Positions 57,362 through 64,000 of a stretch of DNA of 64,000 bases are shown here, in pieces. A program made the position numbers and the translations under genes. This stretch comes from Bacilli bacterium. GTDB taxonomy: Bacteria > Bacillota > Bacilli > Bacillales > Amphibacillaceae. The stretch's first letter is position 1; every line of letters starts with the position of its first letter. The notes under the pieces were generated by a model, which saw only the letters and a program-made list of their open reading frames with translations, had not been told where the DNA came from and searched no databases. Location of the stretch: NCBI GenBank assembly GCA_012838505.1, contig DUPD01000020.1:1-64000 (forward strand). The letters are read 5' to 3'.

Positions 57362-57600
57362 AAAAAAGCCCCTAAATCATTTGCTTGAATGATTTAGGGG
57401 ACGATTGTATTTGTTCAATCGCGGTGCCACACCTATTTAGAGAGGTTAGTCTCTACACTTTGATCCGGTGACGGGGATTAGCCGTCCTTTCCTACTCCAG
57501 GATGTTTCGGAAAAGCTCTAGTAAGTCCATTCGGTTGTGTTGTTATACTGAGTTTTCAGCAGTGCTCAGCTCTCTTTAATAACAGTTAGACAACTTACTT
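57362..57600 (-). promoter_or_regulatory. Trp T-box leader 2, proximal to trpE
   Basis: On the minus strand: AAAGAGAGCTGAG of Stem I, the specifier loop GAATGG with codon UGG (57529-57527), the T-box core TGTGGCACCGCG (57431-57420) and a terminator CCCCTAAATCATT/AATGATTTAGGGG followed by TTTTTTA. Uncharged tRNA-Trp pairs with UGG and with the T-box bulge and blocks termination. TGGC pairs fully with the GCCA end expected for tRNA-Trp. Confidence 0.92.
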
Positions 57601-57644
57601 CTCTTACATCATTGATTTTAATATTAAATTTTGAGATCAAAAAA

Positions 57645-57905
57645 AGGCTCTCTCGTTCCGAAAAGGACGAGAGAACCCGTGGTACCACCTTAATTAGCAT
57701 TTTAATGCTCACTAGACGATCAATCGCAGTTAAAGATTAATCGTTGTTTCTAGGTAACGGTGAAACAACCTCCGTCAAAGCTTACTGGGCCAAGTGGCCG
57801 TTTAGTTTGACTGCTCAAAAGCCCATTCACTTAAATTCCTTCACTAGTTTCCACCAACCACTAGCTCTCTTTTAGAAAAAATCTAAGCTACTCCTCTTTG
57901 TCAAC
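57645..57905 (-). promoter_or_regulatory. Trp T-box leader 1, distal
   Basis: A second complete T-box: GAGGAGTAG, AGAGAGCTAGTGGTTGGTGG, specifier GAATGG with UGG (57825-57823), T-box core GGTGGTACCACGGG (57689-57676), and a terminator with arms TCTCTCGTCC and GGAACGAGAGA, then seven T. The core has TGGT in place of TGGC, so it would make a G-U wobble with a GCCA acceptor end. Confidence 0.92.
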
Positions 57906-57991
57906 GCAGAAATATTTGATTTGATTTCTATCATAGTATGCTTAAATTCAGATGTCAAGACAATTTATCGAATTTTCTAAAAATAAAGTGA

Positions 57992-58150
57992 AATCAATCA
58001 GTGCGGTCTTCACCGATTGATTAGTACCACAAGGGTATGACCTAAAGGCCCTTAAACCAATCGGGTCGCTACTGCCAGTTAGTCACCCACTTTCAAATCT
58101 TCGTTTCCTTTGATTTTTTTGATCTAGGGGACTTACTGACAGTTGCACTG
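57992..58150 (-). ncRNA. Uncharacterised structured RNA with terminator switch
   Basis: On the minus strand three helices close around a junction: P1 CAGTGC/GCACTG (58150-58145 with 58004-57999); P2 with 17-bp arms at 58143-58127 and 58088-58071; P3 CCGATTGGTT/AATCAATCGG (58064-58055 with 58022-58013), with an inner AAGGG/CCCTT. The 3' arm of P3 also forms the hairpin AATCAATC/GATTGATT (58022-58015 with 57999-57992) followed by TTTCACTTTATTTTT. The two folds exclude each other, as in a riboswitch. It matches no leader family I can name. Confidence 0.5.
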
Positions 58151-58156
58151 CGGTAA

Positions 58157-58705
58157 TTATTTTTCAGTAATTTCTTCTTCAATCTTTTGTCCTAGATGGC
58201 GTCCAGGTTGGTCGGGATAACAAATTAGCTGATCACCAATTGCTAATTCAAGCACCGACTTTGCCTGTTGATCCGCACCAAGCAAATGGACACTGTCTGC
58301 CTCTTGAACGGTAACAGAGATTTCCTGAGCTGTTTTCTCTGTTTGACAAACAATTCGAATAAATGGTCTTTTTTCGATTTTCACCCGCCCAATTGGAACA
58401 AGTCGTGCCTCTCCATCTCGCCAAACTGGCACCTTCATACCTGGCTCCATTTCAGCTAAATAGCCTGTTTTTGCTTCATCTAACAACAGATAATGATGAT
58501 AAGCACCAGCATTGATCCGAAACGGTCGTGGCGGATACGTATCTGTTGAGCGGTTTTCAGACAAAGCAACCAAATAGCCATGACCCGTATTACCGATTAA
58601 CACACCTTCAAGTGGATCAAGTTGATCAATTAAATCAAGACAAACTCGTCTGCCTGCTCCGATTGCTTCGATTTTAGTGACTTTTGCGGTTTCAAAATTT
58701 GTCAT
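58157..58705 (-). CDS. Lone C-terminal domain of 3-dehydroquinate synthase II
   Basis: A 182-residue protein whose whole length matches the C-terminal half of archaeal-type DHQ synthase II (normally about 330-390 residues): GAGRRVCLDLIDQLDPLEGV, RPFRINAGAYHHYLLL, GRVKIEKRPFIRI, and GRHLGQKIEE at the end. The N-terminal catalytic half is missing, and there is no second ORF for it nearby. The ORF has a normal ATG and a GGGG-type ribosome site, so it looks like a real gene, not a fragment. Its closeness to trp suggests a link with aromatic metabolism. Confidence 0.75.
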   Translation of the reverse strand: MTNFETAKVTKIEAIGAGRRVCLDLIDQLDPLEGVLIGNTGHGYLVALSENRSTDTYPPRPFRINAGAYHHYLLLDEAKTGYLAEMEPGMKVPVWRDGEARLVPIGRVKIEKRPFIRIVCQTEKTAQEISVTVQEADSVHLLGADQQAKSVLELAIGDQLICYPDQPGRHLGQKIEEEITEK

Positions 58706-58811
58706 CTTAGTTCCCCTTTCAAACTACCAAATGTTATTTCTTTTTTAATCTGCCATTATCATATACAATAGGATTAGTCTTGACAAACAATACAAAGGAG
58801 GGTGAGTTTTT

Positions 58812-58943
58812 TTGCGAAAGGGTTTAATCGTTTTAATTATATTATTAGTCGTTGTCTTCGGCATCATCGGACTCCGGCAAGATGATCAAAAAAGTGACGT
58901 TCAAGTTGAGACAAATGTTGTGTCTCAAGAGACTGATATATAA
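58812..58943 (+). CDS. Small single-pass membrane protein, 43 residues
   Basis: A TTG-started ORF with a very strong ribosome site (AAAGGAGG, 58794-58802). It encodes one membrane helix (LIVLIILLVVVFGIIGL) followed by a polar, acidic tail ending SQETDI. A terminator directly follows. No family is recognised; such small proteins often modulate membrane complexes. Confidence 0.6.
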   Translation: MRKGLIVLIILLVVVFGIIGLRQDDQKSDVQVETNVVSQETDI

Positions 58944-58977
58944 AAAGAGAGCAAATGCTAGCATTCGCTCTCTTTTC
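58944..58977. terminator. Bidirectional terminator
   Basis: Stem AAAAGAGAGC with GCTCTCTTTT, inner AATG/CATT, between the small ORF and the LysM/3D gene. Confidence 0.85.
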
Positions 58978-58987
58978 TATTTCGGTA

Positions 58988-59725
58988 TTATTCTAATATG
59001 GTAACGGTCACTTCGCGTACGCCCCAACTATATGCTTCGTCTTTCGTCGGTACGTGAATATCAATTTTATTCCCTTTAATCGCGCCACCAATATCACCTG
59101 CGACTGCTTCACCATATCCTTCAACATGGACACGTGTACCTAATGGAATCACTGATGGATCGACGGCAACCACCTTCATATTGCGGTCTTTATTTAAATC
59201 TAAGCCTGTGTAAGTGATACCTGAGCAACCATCACATTCTGCTGTATATGCTGTTGCCGTCATCGTTAATGTTTTACTTTCTGATGAGACTTTTTTAGCT
59301 GGTTCTTCTTTAATCACTGCTTGGACTGTCTGTGCTGCTTTTTCTTGGTCAGCTTCGACGGCTTCTGCAGTAGGATAAATAACGAGTTCGTTGCCAGTAA
59401 TAATCAGGTCTGATGTGAGTTGATTCCAATTCATTAAGTCTAAAACTGTGACCTCGTAACGATTTGCTAAAGCATATAGTGTATCACCACGTTCGATTAG
59501 GTGAATAATTTCTTCTTCCTCTATCTTCAGGACTTGTCCTGGAAAAATTCGTTCTGAATCAAGGTCGTTTAATTGATAGAGTTCTGTTACGGATGTGTTA
59601 AATTCGCGAGCAACTTTCCATAAGCTATCTCCTCGTTCGACTTGATATTCTTGTGCATGAAGTGGTTTTGATATGGCCACAAAAATTGCGGCGATAGTTA
59701 GAACCATCATAACCAATTTCTTCAT
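58988..59725 (-). CDS. LysM and 3D domain cell-wall protein
   Basis: A secreted protein of 245 residues: a signal peptide (1-24, cleaved after LHA), two LysM peptidoglycan-binding repeats (VERGDSLWKVAREFNTS and IERGDTLYALANRYEVT), a linker, and a C-terminal 3D domain with VVAVDPSVIPLGT, GDIGGAIKGNKIDIHV and the three conserved aspartates. It resembles B. subtilis YocH and is probably a muramidase-type wall remodeller. ATG at 59725 follows GGAGG. Confidence 0.9.
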   Translation of the reverse strand: MKKLVMMVLTIAAIFVAISKPLHAQEYQVERGDSLWKVAREFNTSVTELYQLNDLDSERIFPGQVLKIEEEEIIHLIERGDTLYALANRYEVTVLDLMNWNQLTSDLIITGNELVIYPTAEAVEADQEKAAQTVQAVIKEEPAKKVSSESKTLTMTATAYTAECDGCSGITYTGLDLNKDRNMKVVAVDPSVIPLGTRVHVEGYGEAVAGDIGGAIKGNKIDIHVPTKDEAYSWGVREVTVTILE

Positions 59726-59761
59726 TAGTTTTTTGCCTCCTTTATATTTAGCACTACTCAT

Positions 59762-60154
59762 CTTAATACAAAATGGCTTGACATAGGTTACAAAGCGATT
59801 AAAGGTTGGTGATATTAAACGAATAACTCGTTACATTTGTCATTCTGGGGCAATAAACTTAAATTTTATACATCGAATCGTTATATTTGATACTTTTTTT
59901 CGTTTTTATGGTTGTCGCTGTCTGTATTTGAAGGAATTTACATGGTTGTTAGTAGGCATTTTGATGATTATTGTTTTTAAAAAAACTTCGGACAGTTTTT
60001 AGTCATTCAATTCAAAATATGTCCGATATCGAGCAATCGCTTTTATAGATAAAATGTAACACAATATAATTTGAAGCTCATTCAATGGTTTGACAAGGGT
60101 AAAAGTTTCAAGATCATTGTTTGTATTTTATACTCACGTGAATCACGATAAAAA
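59762..60154. other. Non-coding stretch, nothing recognised
   Basis: About 390 bp of AT-rich DNA upstream of the LysM/3D gene. It will include that gene's promoter, but no clear WalR box, repeat, RNA or small gene with a ribosome site was found. Confidence 0.5.
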
Positions 60155-60188
60155 TAGAACCCGATGATAGAGTAATCATCAGGTTCTA
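60155..60188 (-). terminator. Terminator after the GH1 remnant
   Basis: Stem formed by AGAACC and GGTTCT with inner GATGA/TCATC, followed on the minus strand by ATTTTTA. It lies directly downstream of the stop codon of the remnant. Confidence 0.75.
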
Positions 60189-60200
60189 ATTGTCTGTTAA

Positions 60201-60450
<250 letters not shown>

Positions 60451-60593
60451 TTACACAATTACTTAATTGACAAACTAAAAATAATCATTTCAATTAAATG
60501 GTGATAATTATCGTAAAGGGCTTCTAATCTTTATCGCGGATTGATCTTTATATTTCGGTTAGATTACTTTTTATCAACTTTTCGTAAAATTCA

Positions 60594-60623
60594 TTGACGT
60601 TAGTATTGAGTTATGTTTATAAT
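60594..60623 (+). promoter_or_regulatory. SigA-type promoter of gal operon
   Basis: TTGACG (60594-60599), 18-bp spacer and TATAAT (60618-60623), followed by a leader of about 50 nt to galK. Confidence 0.65.
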
Positions 60624-60681
60624 ATGAATATAAGAGTTAGTAAATTAATTTAATTAAGTCTAATGATAGGAGCAATCAATC

Positions 60682-61854
60682 ATGAATAAAGAAAAATTAA
60701 TCAAAAAGTTTAATGAGCTCTTCCACCCTACTGAACCCGTTCGAACGTTTTTTGCACCGGGGAGGATTAATTTAATTGGTGAGCACACGGATTATAATGG
60801 TGGCTATGTTTTTCCTGCTGCGATTTCATTCGGGACGTATGCCTTAGCATCGAAGCGAAATGATCGGACGATCCAATTTTATTCACTCAACTTTGAAGAA
60901 CAAGGTATCATTACGGTTGAGTTAGATGATCTAAGTTATCGAAAAGATGATGACTGGGCGAACTATCCGAAAGGGATGATTGACCAGATGATCAAAAATG
61001 GTGCGAAGATTGAACAAGGTTTCAATGTATTATATTATGGAAATATCCCTAATGGTGCGGGATTATCGTCATCTGCTTCAATTGAATTGGTGACTGGTGT
61101 TTTACTTGAATCATTGTATCAGATTGAAATTGATCGTATTGAGCTGGTTAAGCTTGGTCAACGAGTTGAAAATGAGTATATTGGTGTCAATAGTGGAATC
61201 ATGGATCAATTTGCAATTGGGATGGGTAAGCAAGATCATGCCATGTTGCTTGATTGTAATACGCTTGATTATCAGTATGCCCCTGTTCGGCTAAATGAGT
61301 ATATAATTATGATTATGAATACGAATAAACGTCGCCAACTGGCCGATTCGAAGTATAATGAACGTAGAAGCGAATGCGAGAGTGCTTTAAAAGATCTGCA
61401 AACTGAGTTGGCGATTAATAGCCTCGGTGAACTATCAACCGATCAGTTCGACAATTTTTCCAAAATAATCCGAAATGAAACTGAGCGCAAACGAGCGAAG
61501 CATGCTGTTTATGAAAATCAGCGGACAAAAGATGCACTCGTTAAGTTAGAGGCTGGGGATTTACAAGGGTTTGGTCAGCTGTTAAATGAATCACATTTGT
61601 CACTTCAACAGGATTATGAGGTGACGGGTATTGAACTCGATACACTTGTTCAAGCAGCCTGGGATCAGGATGGTGTCTTAGGTGCGCGAATGACAGGTGC
61701 GGGTTTTGGTGGTTGTGCGATTGCGCTTGTTGATCAGAGTAAAGTTGATAACTTTAAAACAAATGTGGCGAAAATTTATCAGAAAAAAATTGGTTATCAA
61801 CCGACTTTCTATCAAGCAACAATTGGTGACGGAGCGAAGGAATTAAAAGCTTAA
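60682..61854 (+). CDS. galK: Galactokinase
   Basis: Phosphorylates galactose at C1. The 390-residue GHMP kinase shows the galactose-binding signature GRINLIGEHTDYNGGYVFP, the ATP loop NGAGLSSSASIEL and the C-terminal GARMTGAGFGGCAI. First gene of galK-galE-galT, 15 bp before galE, with ribosome site AGGAG. Confidence 0.97.
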   Translation: MNKEKLIKKFNELFHPTEPVRTFFAPGRINLIGEHTDYNGGYVFPAAISFGTYALASKRNDRTIQFYSLNFEEQGIITVELDDLSYRKDDDWANYPKGMIDQMIKNGAKIEQGFNVLYYGNIPNGAGLSSSASIELVTGVLLESLYQIEIDRIELVKLGQRVENEYIGVNSGIMDQFAIGMGKQDHAMLLDCNTLDYQYAPVRLNEYIIMIMNTNKRRQLADSKYNERRSECESALKDLQTELAINSLGELSTDQFDNFSKIIRNETERKRAKHAVYENQRTKDALVKLEAGDLQGFGQLLNESHLSLQQDYEVTGIELDTLVQAAWDQDGVLGARMTGAGFGGCAIALVDQSKVDNFKTNVAKIYQKKIGYQPTFYQATIGDGAKELKA

Positions 61855-61869
61855 GGAGGAAATGTTATT

Positions 61870-62865
61870 ATGAAAATTTTAGTTTTAGGTGGTGCGGGTT
61901 ATATCGGTTCACATGCTGTCTATCAATTAATTGAACAAAACCATCAGGTTGTTGTGATCGATAATTTATCGACAGGACACAAGGATGCGCTACATCCTGA
62001 TGCAACATTCTATTTAGGTGATATTCGTGACCTCGACTTTTTACGCACTGTTTTTAAGAGTGAGCAAATCGATGCGGTGATTCATTTTGCTGCAAATTCT
62101 TTAGTCGGTGAATCGATGGAAAAGCCGCTAATGTATTTTGATAATAACGTTTATGGGACACAAGTTGTCCTGCAAGCGATGATTGAATTTGATGTCAAGT
62201 CAATTGTGTTTTCATCAACCGCGGCAACATATGGCGAACCAGAAATTGTTCCGATTACTGAGGAATTACCGACGCGTCCAACAAGTACGTATGGTGAAAC
62301 GAAATTAACGATGGAAAAAATGATGCACTGGTGTCAAGAAGCACATGGCATTCAGTACGTTTCATTAAGATATTTCAATGTGGCTGGTGCACGTGAAGAT
62401 GCTCGGATTGGTGAAGATCATGACCCTGAGACACATTTAATTCCGATCGTCTTACAAGTTGCACTTGGAAAGCGTGAATTCATAACTATTTTTGGTGACG
62501 ATTATCCAACAGAAGATGGCACGTGTATTCGTGATTATATTCATGTTGAGGATTTAATTGATGCCCACATTCGTGCAGTTCAATATTTACAGGATGGTGG
62601 GGAAAGCCAGATCTTTAATTTAGGCAGTTCAACGGGCTTTTCTGTTAAAGAAATCATTGATGTTGCTCGACAAGTGACAGGCCATCCGATTCCAGAAAAA
62701 ATTGGCCAGCGACGTGCGGGGGATCCAAGCACATTGATTGCTTCGTCTGAAAAAGCGGCTCGAATCTTGAATTGGGAACCGAAACGGACAGAAATTAACC
62801 GTATTATTACTGATGCTTGGCGTTGGCATCAAAACAATCCAAAGGGCTATCAGGAGGGAAATTGA
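61870..62865 (+). CDS. galE: UDP-glucose 4-epimerase
   Basis: A 331-residue short-chain dehydrogenase-type epimerase. NAD loop [14 protein letters not shown], catalytic Ser in [10 protein letters not shown], and the YxxxK motif in [11 protein letters not shown]. It interconverts UDP-glucose and UDP-galactose. AAGGAGG precedes ATG; its stop is adjacent to the galT start. Confidence 0.97.
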   Translation: MKILVLGGAGYIGSHAVYQLIEQNHQVVVIDNLSTGHKDALHPDATFYLGDIRDLDFLRTVFKSEQIDAVIHFAANSLVGESMEKPLMYFDNNVYGTQVVLQAMIEFDVKSIVFSSTAATYGEPEIVPITEELPTRPTSTYGETKLTMEKMMHWCQEAHGIQYVSLRYFNVAGAREDARIGEDHDPETHLIPIVLQVALGKREFITIFGDDYPTEDGTCIRDYIHVEDLIDAHIRAVQYLQDGGESQIFNLGSSTGFSVKEIIDVARQVTGHPIPEKIGQRRAGDPSTLIASSEKAARILNWEPKRTEINRIITDAWRWHQNNPKGYQEGN

Positions 62866-64000
62866 ATGGTCAATTTAGCGATTGAACAATTGATTAGCAA
62901 AGTGATCGATTCAGGGTTGATTAAAGAACGCGATCGCATTTATTGTCGTAATCAAATCCTTGGTTTATTGAAGCTGGACAGTTTTTCAGAAGTCGTCGAA
63001 ACAGATACAAACTTAACGATTCCACAATTGTTGGGACAATTAATTGATGATGCAGTCGAACGACAGGTGATCACAGGTGCACTTGATGAACGTGAACAAC
63101 TTGATGCGCACATCATGAATGTATTTTTGCCAAGTCCTTCACAACTAAATGATCAATTTGACCAGCTTTATCTAGAAAATCCAATTAAAGCGACTGATTT
63201 TTTCTATCAGTTGAGTCAAACGAGCAATTACATTCAGACCGAGCGGATTGCAAAGAACATTCAGTTTCAAACAGATACGGACTATGGTAAAATTGACATT
63301 ACGATCAATTTATCGAAGCCAGAAAAAGATCCTTTACAAATTAAGCGTGAACGTGAAATGAAGCAAACGAGTGGTTATCCAAATTGTGTGCTTTGTAAGG
63401 AAAATGAAGGTTACGTTGGCCGTGTTGGTCATCCTGCCCGATCAAACCACCGAATGATTGATTTAGATCTGCTTGGTGAAGGCTGGCTATTCCAATACTC
63501 ACCGTACCTTTATTATAATGAACATAGCATCGTGCTCAGTAAAAAACATGAGCCAATGGTGATCAATAAAGACACCTTTAAACGTTTGTTTGCTTTTGTT
63601 GAACAATTGCCACATTATTTTATTGGTTCAAATGCAGATTTGCCGATTGTTGGTGGAAGTATTTTAAGCCATGATCACTATCAAGCTGGAAGATACACAT
63701 TTGGTATGACTGATGCAGAAGATGCCTATACTTTTGATCTTGTTGATTTTCCAGAGATTGAAGCAAGTGTACTTAATTGGCCGATGTCGGTGATTCGTTT
63801 ACGTGCTGAAACGTATGATCAATTGGTTGAAGCGGGCGATTTAATTTTGACAAAGTGGCGTCAGTATAGTGATCCAGCTGTTGATTTGATTGCTTTTACA
63901 GATGATACACCACACAATACAATTACACCTATTGCCCAATATCGAAATGGCCGCTATCAATTCGATTTAGTTTTACGAAATAATCGCACGAGTGAGCAGC
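62866..64000 (+). CDS. galT: UTP-hexose-1-phosphate uridylyltransferase (partial)
   Basis: The first 378 codons of the Firmicutes-type (class II) GalT of the Leloir pathway; the gene runs off the window. MVNLAIEQLI begins right after the galE stop (ATG at 62866, AGGAGGG upstream). Conserved motifs include GYPNCVLCKENEGYVGR and the catalytic GGSILSHDHYQAGRY with the nucleophilic histidine. Total family length is about 490-500 residues, so about a quarter is missing. Confidence 0.95.
   Translation, partial: MVNLAIEQLISKVIDSGLIKERDRIYCRNQILGLLKLDSFSEVVETDTNLTIPQLLGQLIDDAVERQVITGALDEREQLDAHIMNVFLPSPSQLNDQFDQLYLENPIKATDFFYQLSQTSNYIQTERIAKNIQFQTDTDYGKIDITINLSKPEKDPLQIKREREMKQTSGYPNCVLCKENEGYVGRVGHPARSNHRMIDLDLLGEGWLFQYSPYLYYNEHSIVLSKKHEPMVINKDTFKRLFAFVEQLPHYFIGSNADLPIVGGSILSHDHYQAGRYTFGMTDAEDAYTFDLVDFPEIEASVLNWPMSVIRLRAETYDQLVEAGDLILTKWRQYSDPAVDLIAFTDDTPHNTITPIAQYRNGRYQFDLVLRNNRTSEQ

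Noticed and set aside
57992-58150. Fragment of 23S rRNA
   Set aside because: Only the short stretch TACTAATC-ATCGG resembles the 23S 3' end; the rest does not align by eye and there is no 5S or tRNA nearby.
59762-59900. WalR box in front of the LysM/3D gene
   Set aside because: Only single TGTAAC half-sites are present, not the two half-sites five bases apart that WalR needs.

Overview
The window is chromosomal DNA of a low-GC, spore-forming Bacillaceae bacterium. The evidence is the conserved block rpmE-rho-murA-fba-spo0F-pyrG-rpoE, the spore genes spo0F, cwlJ and gerQ, the B. subtilis-type pairs ywgA/ywfO and ypmR/ypmS-like, T-box and S-box leaders, and strong AAGGAGG-type ribosome sites. 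A water-forming NADH oxidase, pta, a Leloir galactose operon and a decayed 6-phospho-beta-glucosidase suggest a sugar-fermenting, facultatively anaerobic member, perhaps near Amphibacillus, Gracilibacillus or Halolactibacillus. The genus is an inference; no rRNA gene is present.

Layout. 0.2-13 kb (minus strand): tdk, zinc-independent rpmE2, a NERD-domain gene, rho, murA, fbaA, spo0F, pyrG with a CTP-sensing leader, rpoE, a P-loop kinase, argS and ywiB. 13-25 kb (mixed strands): a class A penicillin-binding protein, ywgA-ywfO, lipL, pta, cwlJ-gerQ, ywdI, an AI-2E-family membrane protein, recQ, then an Rgg-type regulator preceded by a 9-codon micro-ORF. 25-37 kb: metF-metE, an M29 aminopeptidase, an Uup-like ABC-F protein, cardiolipin synthase, a small heat shock protein, and an S-box-controlled O-acetylhomoserine sulfhydrylase carrying an extra C-terminal domain. 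37-51 kb: an SGNH hydrolase and YpmS, a liaFSR operon extended by a HAAS-domain protein and a LiaG-like protein, a papain-fold protein, mscL, topB, a nitroreductase-family protein, a second ABC-F protein and nox. 51-59 kb: trpEDCFBA behind two tandem Trp T-boxes, an uncharacterised structured RNA, and a free-standing C-terminal domain of archaeal-type 3-dehydroquinate synthase II. 59-64 kb: a LysM/3D cell-wall protein, the GH1 remnant, and galK-galE-galT (galT cut by the window end).

Main points of interest. (1) A possible leaderless peptide-Rgg signalling pair at 24.4-25.7 kb: peptide MEGWLIGGY, with a perfect ribosome site, its own terminator and a 10-bp motif shared with the regulator's promoter. 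(2) Four copies of a dispersed intergenic element whose stems differ in sequence from copy to copy yet stay complementary. (3) Intergenic tandem arrays with a period of 20 bp at four loci; two loci share one unit family. (4) A switch-like RNA and a lone DHQS-II domain directly upstream of the T-box-controlled trp operon.

Regulation is largely RNA-based: reiterative-transcription attenuation for pyrG, T-boxes for trp, an S-box for metY, and intrinsic terminators after most transcription units.
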